DNA of 64,000 nucleotides from Oxalobacter paeniformigenes (GTDB taxonomy: Bacteria > Pseudomonadota > Gammaproteobacteria > Burkholderiales > Burkholderiaceae_D): NCBI RefSeq assembly GCF_027158465.1, contig NZ_JAMKYL010000006.1, forward strand, positions 36,214 through 100,213. Direction: 5' to 3'. Numbering within the stretch: the first letter of the stretch is position 1; the number at the start of each line of letters is the position of its first letter. The notes under the pieces are model-generated. The model saw only the letters and a list, made by a program, of their open reading frames with translations, searched no databases and had not been told where the DNA came from. Positions 54,319 to 63,552 of this stretch are shown in pieces. A program made the position numbers and the translations under genes.

Positions 54319-54843
54319 CTATTTTTCGGGAACGACATATTTTGCCGGTGGCGGCGTTTGTGTATTTGGGGGCGGGCCGTAAGTGGCAGGTTTGGGAGCG
54401 CTGTTGTTTTGTGAATAGGTCGTTGTGACCGGAATGCTGTGACCTTTTGCATACATGCATTGCTGATAGGCGTTATCGTAACGGATTTGTGCCTGATAGC
54501 TTGTCGTGCTGCCGGATGCAGCACCGGTCGCGCCACCCAGTACCAGACCGACACCGGCACCGACTGCAGCACCGTTGCCGCCGTCGATCAGCGCGCCCGA
54601 TGCCGCGCCGAGCGCTGTTCCCAATGCAGCGGTCTTGACTCCGCTGTCGATAGCGACATCATTGGTATTGGTTCCGGTTTGCATGGATGCATACTGACGG
54701 CAAAACATGTCGTCGGTATGGAATTGTTCCAGGGTTTTGCCGTTGCCGGGCAATACCATGACATTCGGACCGGATGGCATCGAAGAGCATGCCGCCAGAG
54801 CGAGCGGCAGCAGGAGCAGGGCATATTTGGATCGGTAAAACAT
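54319..54843 (-). CDS. glycine-zipper lipoprotein
   Basis: Envelope lipoprotein of 174 residues. The signal peptide ends in the lipobox LALAACSS. A Gly/Ala-rich glycine-zipper region with LGTALGAASGALIDGG and GAAVGAGVGLVLGGATGAAS could form a membrane hairpin. A Pro-rich tail follows. I start at the ATG at 54843 with GGAG eight bases upstream; an ATG two codons earlier is equally in frame. The role is unknown, probably outer-membrane integrity. Confidence 0.82.
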   Translation of the reverse strand: MFYRSKYALLLLPLALAACSSMPSGPNVMVLPGNGKTLEQFHTDDMFCRQYASMQTGTNTNDVAIDSGVKTAALGTALGAASGALIDGGNGAAVGAGVGLVLGGATGAASGSTTSYQAQIRYDNAYQQCMYAKGHSIPVTTTYSQNNSAPKPATYGPPPNTQTPPPAKYVVPEK

Positions 54844-54885
54844 TTTCATACTCCATTCCGGAAAAAACGGCGGTTTGATACAAGT

Positions 54886-55323
54886 TTACAGGGCTTCCTG
54901 TGGGAACGGGATCACCTTTTGCCAGTTGACATTGCATTTTTGTACATAGGGATAATAACCTTTGGGATTTTTGCAGTAATACCAGTATTGTCCGGCATCG
55001 CTATTTTCGTTTTTTTCGATATACCGGGTCGGCGACGACTGGATCACGATGGTCTGTGACGGATAGGGGTAATACGGACCATATGGATAATAGGAGTAAT
55101 ATGGCGTATATGCCGGATATGACCACAGCGGCCCGCCGAATACGAAACCGAACGAGGTATGTGAAGTATGGTGATGACGCGGTGGCGGTGGCGGCGGTCT
55201 GCGTGGCGGGGGCCGGTGTCCTCTGCCGCCGGAAGGTCGTGGCGGCGGACGCCTGTCGGCCATGGCATCCGTCATGCCGCACAGCAAGATGATGGAAAGC
55301 AGAAAAAGGATAGAACGCTTCAT
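54886..55323 (-). CDS. secreted Pro/Tyr-rich protein of unknown function
   Basis: Exported protein of 145 residues. The signal peptide (SILFLLSIILLCGMTDAMA) is followed by a Pro/Arg/His stretch with a run of six prolines, then a Tyr/Pro-rich segment. A conserved-looking C-terminal pattern has two cysteines (WYYCKNPKGYYPYVQKCNVN). That tail recurs in periplasmic proteins of related bacteria, but the function is unknown. GAGG supports the ATG at 55323. It lies 42 bases upstream of the lipoprotein gene and may be co-transcribed with it. Confidence 0.75.
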   Translation of the reverse strand: MKRSILFLLSIILLCGMTDAMADRRPPPRPSGGRGHRPPPRRPPPPPPRHHHTSHTSFGFVFGGPLWSYPAYTPYYSYYPYGPYYPYPSQTIVIQSSPTRYIEKNENSDAGQYWYYCKNPKGYYPYVQKCNVNWQKVIPFPQEAL

Positions 55324-55516
55324 GGGAGCACCTCTTTCCATTACGATCGGAATTTTTCAGGACAATCCGTGAATGATTTCATTATCCGCCGTTTGCAGTG
55401 AAAATACAGTCATGAAAGACTTTGTAACAAAATGGGAAAACGTGGGCAGTGACGGTAAACAATACCGGTATGGAAGCCCATATGAAAACGGGGATCGTCT
55501 CTGAGTCGGGGATATC

Positions 55517-56803
55517 ATGGATAATGCGCACTGGTTTGTCCTGACCGGCGGTCTTTTGCTGTTTATCGGCGTGACATCCTCTGTTTTGCGCCGGTTGCCT
55601 GTTTCCACATCGTTTCTGTATCTGGCCATCGGATTGCTGGTCGGACCGACCGGCTTGAATCTTTTTCATTTCAATCCGCTGAAACAATCCGAATTTCTCG
55701 AGGCGCTGACCGAAGTGGCCGCGCTGATTTCGCTTTTTTCCGCCGGTGTCAAAATGCCGGTGCCTGTCAGGTTGTGGCGATGGCGGATGCCGATCTTGCT
55801 GGCTTCGGTTTCGATGGTGGTCAGCGTGACGCTGATTGCACTGTTTGCCTATTTCGTATTGCACCTGTCGGCAGGCGCAGCCATTTTGCTGGGTGCCATT
55901 GTCGCACCGACCGATCCGGTGCTGGCGACGGATGTCCAGAGTCGCCATCCCGGAGACCATGACAAGCTACGTTTTGCGCTGACATGCGAGGCAGGTATGA
56001 ACGACGGCAGCGCTTTTCCCTTCGTCGTGCTGGGTATGGGGCTGCTGGGATTGCACAAGATCGGTTTCATGGGGTGGCGCTGGCTGTTTCTGGATGTGGT
56101 TTGGGCGACTCTGGGCGGTATCATGATCGGATGTATCGCCGGATATGGATTCGGACGGCTGATCAGTACCGTCCACAAAAAATACCGGCAAGGGCTTCTG
56201 GACGATTTTCTCGGTCTCGGTCTGATCGGGGTGGTTTATGGCATATCCGAAATATGCCATGCATGGGGTTTTCTCGCGGTTTTCTTCGCCGCTGTCGCGT
56301 TGCGGCAGGCTGAATTCCGTGCTGCCCTGGTTTCAGGCGAACATGTCATAGAGGAAGTCGGAGTGGAACCGGCAGGCGGTGAAAAATCATCGGGGCGGCG
56401 TGAATTCGCCTCGTTCGTCAGTTCGAGTTCACTTGTATTCAATGATTATCTGGAACGGCTCTCGGAACTGGTGCTGATTCTGCTGGTAGGTGGCACCCTG
56501 TTCGTCAATTCATGGAGCTGGCGTGCGGTCGGGCTGGCGCTTTTCCTTTTTTTCATTGCCCGTCCATTGAGCGTATATATCGGTTTGTTGCCGATCAGGG
56601 GCGTCAAAAGGGTCAAGGGGCTGTCGGCATGGTTCGGCGTACGGGGGATCGGTTCGTTGTACTATCTGATGTATGCCATCGACAAGGGACTGGCAGAACC
56701 GCTCGCGCTGGAGCTTATCCATTTGACCTTGATCGTCATCACCTTGTCGATTCTGTTGCACGGGATCACCGTCAGACCGCTGTTGCACCGGTTCTGGAAA
56801 TAG
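55517..56803 (+). CDS. cation:proton antiporter (CPA1, NhaP type)
   Basis: Inner-membrane sodium or potassium/proton antiporter, 428 residues with about twelve membrane segments. The transport-site motifs APTDPVLATDVQ and CEAGMNDGSAFPFV are present. A hydrophilic stretch around 275-300 (GVEPAGGEKSSGRREF) interrupts the second half. There is no C-terminal regulatory domain. It is a single gene, divergent from the Pro/Tyr-rich protein. The ion cannot be decided from sequence. Confidence 0.9.
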   Translation: MDNAHWFVLTGGLLLFIGVTSSVLRRLPVSTSFLYLAIGLLVGPTGLNLFHFNPLKQSEFLEALTEVAALISLFSAGVKMPVPVRLWRWRMPILLASVSMVVSVTLIALFAYFVLHLSAGAAILLGAIVAPTDPVLATDVQSRHPGDHDKLRFALTCEAGMNDGSAFPFVVLGMGLLGLHKIGFMGWRWLFLDVVWATLGGIMIGCIAGYGFGRLISTVHKKYRQGLLDDFLGLGLIGVVYGISEICHAWGFLAVFFAAVALRQAEFRAALVSGEHVIEEVGVEPAGGEKSSGRREFASFVSSSSLVFNDYLERLSELVLILLVGGTLFVNSWSWRAVGLALFLFFIARPLSVYIGLLPIRGVKRVKGLSAWFGVRGIGSLYYLMYAIDKGLAEPLALELIHLTLIVITLSILLHGITVRPLLHRFWK

Positions 56804-56864
56804 ATGCGGTGCAGGCGGTGACGGTTGTGCGTTTATGCGTCGTGTCGCCACGTCGCATGCGCGG

Positions 56865-57047
56865 TCAGTCGCTCCAGAGCTTGCCGGCGGTAGCCCAGTT
56901 TTCCTTTTTGACATCGTGCATGATGATATCGACGGCGCCCGGATCGCATTTCAGGGTCTTGCAGGTGGCTTCCGTAATGGCTTTGGCCAGTTCGCGTTTC
57001 TGTTCCACGGTGCGGCCTTCAAAGAGCTGGATATTGATGGTTGGCAT
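56865..57047 (-). CDS. 4-oxalocrotonate tautomerase family enzyme
   Basis: Short tautomerase of 60 residues. The catalytic proline becomes the N-terminus after Met removal (MPTINIQLFEGRTVEQKREL). The middle basic residues and the DIIMHDVKKENWATAGK segment match the 4-OT family. There is no aromatic degradation gene nearby, so the substrate is unknown. It is convergent with the antiporter. Confidence 0.88.
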   Translation of the reverse strand: MPTINIQLFEGRTVEQKRELAKAITEATCKTLKCDPGAVDIIMHDVKKENWATAGKLWSD

Positions 57048-57162
57048 GATGTTTCCTCGAAATGAATAAAGACGGTAAACGACAGTGCCGGATTATACGA
57101 TACCCCTGCATCAAGCGGGGCACTTTGAAGCGCGCATAAAATCAATCGCTTAACGTCGCATG

Positions 57163-57348
57163 AAGAAGCGCTCTCCTTGCCGAAACACAGCGCTTCTTGT
57201 AAAATCCTTTGCTATTTTTACCATGTATGTAAACCGTGCCATCCGGCGGAACGGTCATCCGGAAGGCGCTCGCACGGGTTGCTGATATTTTCAGAACCGT
57301 TTTTCCCGATATTGCAGAGAAGTACATTTTCTATCATTGGAGCAGGAC
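57163..57348 (+). promoter_or_regulatory. glyA promoter, overlapping inverted repeat and structured leader
   Basis: Candidate promoter TTGCCG (57177-57182), 17-base spacer, TAAAAT (57200-57205). An exact inverted repeat AAGAAGCGCT (57163-57172) / AGCGCTTCTT (57189-57198) overlaps the -35 and spacer, like an operator. The leader of about 137 bases can form a stem CCGTGC (57234-57239) / GCACGG (57272-57277). I match it to no known riboswitch. The rest of the gap after the tautomerase shows no gene. Confidence 0.45.
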
Positions 57349-58596
57349 ATGTTTGCTAAAGACCACACTATCGCTCAGGTCGATCCGGAGTTGTGGGACG
57401 CTATATTGCGTGAAAATACCCGTCAGGAAGATCACATCGAACTGATCGCTTCCGAAAACTATTGCTCGCCGGCGGTCATGCAGGCGCAGGGATCGCAGCT
57501 GACGAACAAATATGCGGAAGGCTATCCCGGCAGACGTTACTATGGCGGATGTGAATATGTCGATATCGCCGAACAACTGGCGATCGATCGTGTGAAGAAA
57601 CTGTTTGGCGCTGAAGCGGCCAATGTCCAGCCCAATTCCGGTTCTCAGGCGAACCAGGCCATTTTCCTGGCGATGTTGCAACCCGGTGATACCATTATGG
57701 GGATGTCGCTTGCAGAAGGTGGCCACCTCACGCATGGCATGGCACTGAACATGTCGGGCAAGTGGTTCAACGTCGTTTCCTATGGTCTGAACGAAAAAGA
57801 GGAAATCGACTATGACAAGATGGAACAGCTGGCGCATGAACACAAGCCGAAACTGATCATCGCAGGCGCATCGGCTTATTCCCTGCGTATCGATTTCGAA
57901 CGGTTTGCCAAGGTGGCCAAGGATGTCGGCGCTTTTTTTATGGTGGATATGGCGCATTATGCCGGTCTGATCGCCGCAGGTGTTTATCCGAATCCGGTAC
58001 CTTATGCCGATTTCGTCACTTCCACCACGCACAAGTCGCTGCGCGGACCTCGTGGTGGTTTTATCCTGATGAAACAGGAATTCGAACGCAAAATCAATTC
58101 AGCCGTTTTCCCGGGATTGCAGGGCGGTCCGCTGATGCATGTGATCGCTGCCAAGGCAGTCGCTTTCCAGGAAGCGCTCCAGCCTGCTTTCAAGACGTAT
58201 CAGGAACAGGTCATCAAAAATGCCAGTGTGCTGTCGAAAACCCTGATCGATCGCGGTTTCCGTATCATTTCCGGTCGTACGGAATCCCACGTCATGCTTG
58301 TCGATCTGCAAAGCAAGCACATTACCGGTCGTCAGGCCGAAACGATTTTGAACAGCGGTCACATTACTTGCAACAAGAATGCGATTCCGAACGATCCGCA
58401 GACACCGTTTGTGACATCCGGTATCCGTCTGGGCAGCCCGGCCATGACCACTCGCGGTTTCAAGGAAGCGGAATCGGCGATGGTCGGCAATCTGCTGGCC
58501 GATGTGATCGAGAATCCGGAAGATCAGGCCACGATCGAACGGGTTCGTGCCGAAGTCAAGAAACTGACGACGGCTTTCCCGGTTTACCAGCATTGA
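57349..58596 (+). CDS. glyA: serine hydroxymethyltransferase
   Basis: PLP enzyme that converts serine and tetrahydrofolate to glycine and methylene-tetrahydrofolate, the one-carbon supply that also feeds MetH. The 415-residue protein contains the PLP lysine in STTHKSLRGPRGG, as well as NKYAEGYPGRRYYGGCE and QPNSGSQAN. GGAG six bases upstream supports the ATG at 57349. It is monocistronic, with its own terminator. Confidence 0.97.
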   Translation: MFAKDHTIAQVDPELWDAILRENTRQEDHIELIASENYCSPAVMQAQGSQLTNKYAEGYPGRRYYGGCEYVDIAEQLAIDRVKKLFGAEAANVQPNSGSQANQAIFLAMLQPGDTIMGMSLAEGGHLTHGMALNMSGKWFNVVSYGLNEKEEIDYDKMEQLAHEHKPKLIIAGASAYSLRIDFERFAKVAKDVGAFFMVDMAHYAGLIAAGVYPNPVPYADFVTSTTHKSLRGPRGGFILMKQEFERKINSAVFPGLQGGPLMHVIAAKAVAFQEALQPAFKTYQEQVIKNASVLSKTLIDRGFRIISGRTESHVMLVDLQSKHITGRQAETILNSGHITCNKNAIPNDPQTPFVTSGIRLGSPAMTTRGFKEAESAMVGNLLADVIENPEDQATIERVRAEVKKLTTAFPVYQH

Positions 58597-58615
58597 GCCG
58601 GTTCGTTCAGGCAAG

Positions 58616-58645
58616 GCCACCTGTCAAGCAGGTGGCTTTTTTTTT
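58616..58645 (+). terminator. terminator after glyA
   Basis: GCCACCTG (58616-58623, starting with an extra G), loop TCAAG, CAGGTGGC (58629-58636), followed by nine T. Confidence 0.85.
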
Positions 58646-58699
58646 CCGGTACAATGCGGTTTCCATATCCGCGAATCAGGATTTTGCAAAGGGGGAAGC

Positions 58700-59824
58700 A
58701 TGAGCGAGTCGAATACGTTCGACAGTCGGTCGTCTCTGACCGGACATGAATTTTTCATGAGACATGCGCTGGATCTGGCGAAAAATTGTTCCGTATTGAC
58801 TTCGCCCAATCCGAAAGTCGGTTGTGTCATCGTCAAGGATGGACAGATCATCGGAGAAGGATTCACCCAGCCAGCGGGACAAAACCATGCCGAAATCCAG
58901 GCGCTTGCGGATGCCGCCAGACGTGGTGCGGACTGCGAGGGGGCGACGGTTTATGTCACGCTGGAGCCTTGTGCACATTATGGCAAAACGCCACCTTGTG
59001 CGGATGCGCTTGTTCGCGCGAAAGTTTCCTGTGTCGTGGCTGCCATGGAAGACCCGAACCGGCTGGTCGCAGGCAAGGGATTTGGCAAGCTGGAAGCCGC
59101 CGGCATTCGCGTTATTTGCGGGGTACTGGCGCGGGAAGCGCGGGAAATGAATCCGGGATTTTTCTCTCGCATCGAGCGTGGTCGTCCATGGGTGCGGATA
59201 AAAGTGGCAGCCAGTCTGGATGGGAAAACGGCGCTTTCCAACGGTGAGAGCCAGTGGATTACCTCGGAAAAGGCGAGAGAGGATGGTCATCGCTGGCGAA
59301 TGCGGGCCGACGCGGTCATGACCGGTATCGGTACCGTTATCAGGGATAATCCGACATTGAATGTCCGGCTGCCAGATGTCGTCAGGCAACCGGTGCGTAT
59401 CGTCGTGGACAGCCAGCTCAAGACGCCGCTGGATGCGCGGGTGCTGGAAAAGGGGATGACCTGGATATTTTCGGCCAATGCCTCGCCATACAAGATCAGT
59501 GCGATGCAGGAAAAAGGCATTCAGGTTTTTTCGGCGATCAACAATACCGGGCGTGTGGATTTGGCGGATATGATGCGCGTTCTGGCGGAAAAGGAAATCA
59601 ATGAAGTGCATGTCGAGGCAGGCGCGACGCTGAATGGCGCATTGCTTCAGGCCGGATTCGTCGACGAGATGCTGATTTATCTGGCGCCATGCTTTTTGGG
59701 CAGCGGTAAAAACATGCTCAGTCTGAACCATATCGACAGGCTGGCCGACAAAATTTCGCTGGATTTCCGCGAAATCGTCCCGGTAGGGAACGATTTGCGG
59801 ATTCTGGCAAGGTTGACACAATAG
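58700..59824 (+). CDS. ribD: bifunctional riboflavin deaminase/reductase RibD
   Basis: Second and third steps of riboflavin synthesis. The N-terminal deaminase domain (about 1-150) has the zinc site NHAEIQAL and TLEPCAHYGKTPPCADAL. The C-terminal NADPH reductase domain has VRIKVAASLDGKTALSNGES and EAGATLNGALLQAG. Length is 374 residues. GGGGGAAGC precedes the ATG. It is followed ten bases later by ribE. Confidence 0.96.
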   Translation: MSESNTFDSRSSLTGHEFFMRHALDLAKNCSVLTSPNPKVGCVIVKDGQIIGEGFTQPAGQNHAEIQALADAARRGADCEGATVYVTLEPCAHYGKTPPCADALVRAKVSCVVAAMEDPNRLVAGKGFGKLEAAGIRVICGVLAREAREMNPGFFSRIERGRPWVRIKVAASLDGKTALSNGESQWITSEKAREDGHRWRMRADAVMTGIGTVIRDNPTLNVRLPDVVRQPVRIVVDSQLKTPLDARVLEKGMTWIFSANASPYKISAMQEKGIQVFSAINNTGRVDLADMMRVLAEKEINEVHVEAGATLNGALLQAGFVDEMLIYLAPCFLGSGKNMLSLNHIDRLADKISLDFREIVPVGNDLRILARLTQ

Positions 59825-59834
59825 GGAAAAGGAT

Positions 59835-60461
59835 ATGTTTACAGGTATCATCGAAGCGGTCGGTACCATCCGCTCGGTCACGCCATCTGGTCAGGGAGAA
59901 AAAGCGGGGGTACGCCTCGATATCGATGCCGGTGCGCTTGGGATGCAAAATGTCCGCATCGGGGATTCGATTGCCGTCAACGGGGCATGCATGACCGTTG
60001 TCGAAAAAACGGATACCGGGTTTATGGTGGATGTCTCGCGTGAGAGTCTGGACAAAACGGCGGGACTGGACAAAACCGGAGAGGTCAATCTGGAAAAAGC
60101 GCTGGCTTTGGGTGACATGCTGGGGGGGCATCTGGTTTCCGGGCATGTCGATGGTATCGGTACCGTCAGGGTTTTCCGGCCCGTTGCGGAGTCATGGGAA
60201 CTGGTTATCGAAGCGCCCCGTGTGCTGGGAAAGTTTCTTGCCTATAAAGGTTCCGTCGCGGTAAACGGTGTCTCGCTTACGGTAAACCGGGTACAGGATG
60301 AAGCGACCGGTTGCCTGTTTTCGATCAATCTGATCCCGCACACGCTGGAAGTTACCACCCTGAAAAATCTGGTGGAGGGGGCGCACGTGAATCTGGAAAT
60401 CGACCTGATTGCACGGTATGTCGAACGGATGCTGTCGGCAGGAGAAAAAGCGGCCGGATAA
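59835..60461 (+). CDS. ribE: riboflavin synthase alpha chain
   Basis: Dismutates two 6,7-dimethyl-8-ribityllumazines to riboflavin. The 208-residue protein is made of two tandem lumazine-binding repeats, the first starting MFTGIIEAVGTI and the second near GHLVSGHVDGIGTV. GGAAAAGGAT precedes the ATG. It ends the ribD-ribE pair. ribBA and ribH are not next to it. It is convergent with the Sel1 gene across 16 bases. Confidence 0.95.
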   Translation: MFTGIIEAVGTIRSVTPSGQGEKAGVRLDIDAGALGMQNVRIGDSIAVNGACMTVVEKTDTGFMVDVSRESLDKTAGLDKTGEVNLEKALALGDMLGGHLVSGHVDGIGTVRVFRPVAESWELVIEAPRVLGKFLAYKGSVAVNGVSLTVNRVQDEATGCLFSINLIPHTLEVTTLKNLVEGAHVNLEIDLIARYVERMLSAGEKAAG

Positions 60462-60477
60462 AGTTTCGGTATGTTTC

Positions 60478-62016
60478 TCATGCCGGAGTCGTTGTGCTGC
60501 CGGAAACAGCTTCCTGCCCGTTGTCGGTAGCCATTTCTTCTGGCAAAAGTGTTTTCAGGCGGTACTGGCGCTGCCGGTAATTGCCTTCCGGTCCTTTCGG
60601 GCCGCAATCCACCTTTTCGAACAGACGGCTGATTCTTGAAAGAGTTTGGCGTTCATGGCCTGTCTGGATCAGGATCAGTCGCCGCTTGCTGCGCCGGTAA
60701 AATTCGCGGATATCGACCAGCAGGCAATGTCCCTTGTCAGCGGCATGAATGTCCAGCAAAAGGGCTTCAGGGCGGGACAGGCCGAAGACAGCGGCCAGCT
60801 CGATGCGTGCCGCCAGAAACGGATGACTGCTGACAGCTTCCTGTGAGAGGTATTGCCGCGCCGTCACAGCCCATGAAGCCGGTTGCGCACGGGAAGCAAT
60901 ACGGTTCAATGCGATGGCCGCTTCCGTGTCGCCGTTGCTTGTGGCTTTCTGAAGCCAGTACACTGCCTGAATATCGCAGGATTCATCTTCCTTGCGATTT
61001 CGCCATGCGATCATGCCAAGGTCAAATTGTGCCTTCGGATGGCCGAGATTGGCGGCGATTTCCAGATAGCGTTGCGCATCGGCCATATTGCGTTGTGAAA
61101 ATTCTGCCTTCTGGTAAATTTGCGACAGGGCATACCAGGCTTTTGCCATTCCCTGTTCACCTGCCTGTGCCAGCCAGCGGATCGCTTTTTTGAAACTGGT
61201 GGCGCCGGCACCGTCGGGCGTTCGCCGGCCGTTTTCGTCGATTCTTGCATACCACAGTCCCAGCAAAAAGGCCGCTTCGGCATTTTTGTGAAAGGCAGCG
61301 ATTTCCCACATCGCAGGAATGTCGTCGTGATGTTTTTTTTCCATGGCGAGCAATTTTCCGCAACGTACCAAAAGATGAACGGATGCTTCATCCAGTGTAT
61401 TCGTATCGGCTTGCGCGGAATTTTTCATGATGGTGCGTGCGATCGGCAGCGCATGCCGCAGAAAAGTATCGTAATCCGCGTTTTCCCATGCGTAAGCGAT
61501 CAGTGCCATTTTTGCATCGACGATTCCGGCATCGGCTGCACGGGCCGTCCATTCAAGGGCATGGTCCTTGATGGGCGACGATTTTTGGGAATGCTTTGCC
61601 AACTCGGCCAGAAGCCATTGCGCTTCCGGTATATCATGGCGGGCGACGGATTCCAGAATATCGATAGCTTCTCCACGTCTTTTTTCGTCATTGGCTGTAT
61701 CGGAAGCCAGAATCAGTCTTGCCAACGTGAAGCCCGCCGCCATGCTGCCCTGGTGAAATGCCGTGCGGTACCATGGTTCCAGTTTGTGTCGTTCGGGAAA
61801 AGTCTGGATGGCGTCAAAAGCAATGTGTTCGCCGATCAACAACATGGCATCGGTATTGCCTTGCGTGGCTGCACGGCTTAGCCAGTGCAGCGCTGTCGGC
61901 AGACTTTGCGGCAGGCTTTTGCTGCCGAACAGATAACGTTTTCCCAGTGCATACTGGGATGTGGCGTTTCCGGCGCGTGCTTCGCGCAATAACTGCAATT
62001 CTTCCCGGCTGGCCAT
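60478..62016 (-). CDS. Sel1-repeat (TPR-like) protein
   Basis: Protein of about 512 residues made of repeated 36-residue Sel1-like units (for example ATSQYALGKRYLFGSKSLPQ, AEAAFLLGLWYARIDENG, AKAWYALSQIYQKAEFS, PKAQFDLGMIAWRN). It has no signal peptide or membrane segment, so it is probably a cytoplasmic scaffold. The last 100 residues are not repeat-like and are basic. ATG at 62016 is used; a TTG 13 codons upstream is also open. The partner is unknown. Confidence 0.85.
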   Translation of the reverse strand: MASREELQLLREARAGNATSQYALGKRYLFGSKSLPQSLPTALHWLSRAATQGNTDAMLLIGEHIAFDAIQTFPERHKLEPWYRTAFHQGSMAAGFTLARLILASDTANDEKRRGEAIDILESVARHDIPEAQWLLAELAKHSQKSSPIKDHALEWTARAADAGIVDAKMALIAYAWENADYDTFLRHALPIARTIMKNSAQADTNTLDEASVHLLVRCGKLLAMEKKHHDDIPAMWEIAAFHKNAEAAFLLGLWYARIDENGRRTPDGAGATSFKKAIRWLAQAGEQGMAKAWYALSQIYQKAEFSQRNMADAQRYLEIAANLGHPKAQFDLGMIAWRNRKEDESCDIQAVYWLQKATSNGDTEAAIALNRIASRAQPASWAVTARQYLSQEAVSSHPFLAARIELAAVFGLSRPEALLLDIHAADKGHCLLVDIREFYRRSKRRLILIQTGHERQTLSRISRLFEKVDCGPKGPEGNYRQRQYRLKTLLPEEMATDNGQEAVSGSTTTPA

Positions 62017-62377
62017 AGTCAAAAAACGGTTGAGTGGTTTTGGCGATACGGACAACGTACCAGGGGGTCCGGATGCAAGGGCCGGTATCCATATCTCCTA
62101 TGCGGGCCAGCAGTTGCCTCCAAACGGAATAAAAATGTCAGACGAACAATATTGTGCGCACAAAAAGCATTTTTTTCTGTTTTTTTGATGAAAAGAAACT
62201 TTTTGTAACATAAATACAACATAACAGGCGAAAATTTGCTTGCTGGCAGAAGAAAGTGAACGGAACACGATTTTTGTAAAAAGTCGGTTGCAAGGGGTTC
62301 TTTATTTTGTGCTTATCCGGATGTCCGAAAGAAAGGCTTCGACGGATTTTTACAAGTCTCTTTAAAGGGAAAACAAA
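62017..62377 (+). other. gene-free region upstream of the first porin
   Basis: No gene is visible. The central part (62160-62225) is rich in A and T with long T-runs and should contain the porin promoter, but no pair of hexamers is convincing. The long leader fits the often post-transcriptional control of porins; no small RNA gene is recognised. Confidence 0.5.
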
Positions 62378-63502
62378 ATGAAGAAAACTCTCATTGCATT
62401 AGCCATTACAGGTGCGCTTGGCGGTCTGGCAAATGCCCAGTCCAATGTCGTGATTTACGGTGTGGTCGATACCGGTTTCATCAAGGAAAACGGCTCCGAT
62501 ACCCGAATGGGATCGAATGTGGATAACCGTATCGGGTTCAGGGGATCGGAAGATCTGGGGGGCGGCATGAAAGCAACCTTTGAACTGGAACGCCGCTTCA
62601 ATCTCAATGACGGTACGCTGGCACAGGAAGGAAAAGATTGGGATGGAGCAGCCAATGTCGGTCTGAAGGGAGATTCATGGGGCGCTGTTCGTCTGGGACG
62701 TGTCAATGAGCTGACGACCGAAACGCTCCGTACGCTGGATCCGTTTTACCAGTATGGTGTCGGTTCCATGCTGTTGAGCACGCAACGTTCGGCTCGTATC
62801 GACAATACGATCCGGTATGACAGCCCGAGCTGGAGTGGTTTCAAGTTCGGTGCCAGCTATTCGCTGGGTGAAAACATGAAAGATGTGACCAAGACCGCTT
62901 ATGATCCGAGCGACCGGAATCAGAACGGTTCGCAAGTCGAAGCGACAGCAGGCAATGTCAAATATGCCGGTGCGGACAATGACGGTTATGCCATCATGCT
63001 CGGTTATGATAACGGGCCGTTAACGTTGCTCGCCAACTGGAGTCGTCTGGCCGATTCGAAGAAATCGTATGTCTGGAATCTCGGTGGTGCCTATACATTC
63101 GGTCCGGCCAGAGTTTCCCTGGCCTACGAACAGACCATGGACAAGGGATGGAAAGAAGGGGAAATTTCCATCAGCTCCAAACAGCAGACATGGTTGCTCG
63201 GTCTGGAATGGTTGCTGGGGCCGGGTCGTCTGAATGCCTCGCTGAATTACGGCAAGGTCAAGGATGTGAACTGGTCCGCTACCGATCATGACAGCAAGGA
63301 TGTGAAAAAAGTGGCGTTGGGCTATACCTATGATTTGTCCAAGCGTACGTCCATTTACGGGATCGTCGCCTATACCGACTACGAAGACGATCAGGTTGCA
63401 GGTTTTTACCGTGGCGAGGGCCTGAACAATCAGGGTGATCCGGCAAGTTACAACCGCGACAGTGTCACCGGCGTTCAGGTCGGTGTGACCCATCGCTTCT
63501 GA
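62378..63502 (+). CDS. outer-membrane porin (gram-negative porin family)
   Basis: Trimeric beta-barrel porin of the Burkholderiales type, 374 residues. The signal peptide MKKTLIALAITGALGGLANA is followed by the typical QSNVVIYGVVDTGFI and NRIGFRGSEDLGGGMKATFE. It ends in the membrane-assembly signal ...VGVTHRF with a C-terminal Phe. AAAGGG precedes the ATG. It is followed by a terminator and then a second, closely similar porin start. Substrate selectivity cannot be read by eye. Confidence 0.95.
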   Translation: MKKTLIALAITGALGGLANAQSNVVIYGVVDTGFIKENGSDTRMGSNVDNRIGFRGSEDLGGGMKATFELERRFNLNDGTLAQEGKDWDGAANVGLKGDSWGAVRLGRVNELTTETLRTLDPFYQYGVGSMLLSTQRSARIDNTIRYDSPSWSGFKFGASYSLGENMKDVTKTAYDPSDRNQNGSQVEATAGNVKYAGADNDGYAIMLGYDNGPLTLLANWSRLADSKKSYVWNLGGAYTFGPARVSLAYEQTMDKGWKEGEISISSKQQTWLLGLEWLLGPGRLNASLNYGKVKDVNWSATDHDSKDVKKVALGYTYDLSKRTSIYGIVAYTDYEDDQVAGFYRGEGLNNQGDPASYNRDSVTGVQVGVTHRF

Positions 63503-63523
63503 CGATACCGGTGGGCAGTTTGG

Positions 63524-63552
63524 AAAAGGACATCCGAGGATGTCCTTTTTTT
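63524..63552 (+). terminator. terminator after the first porin
   Basis: AAAAGGACATC (63524-63534), loop CGAG, GATGTCCTTTT (63539-63549) and further T. Confidence 0.88.

Noticed and set aside
58676..59881. A 401-codon open frame on the minus strand opposite ribD
   Set aside because: It lies wholly over ribD, has antisense-like composition and no family features.
62518..62526. TGTGGATAA, an exact DnaA box on the minus strand inside the first porin
   Set aside because: It encodes the conserved Val-Asp-Asn of the porin and stands alone, so chance is the simplest explanation.
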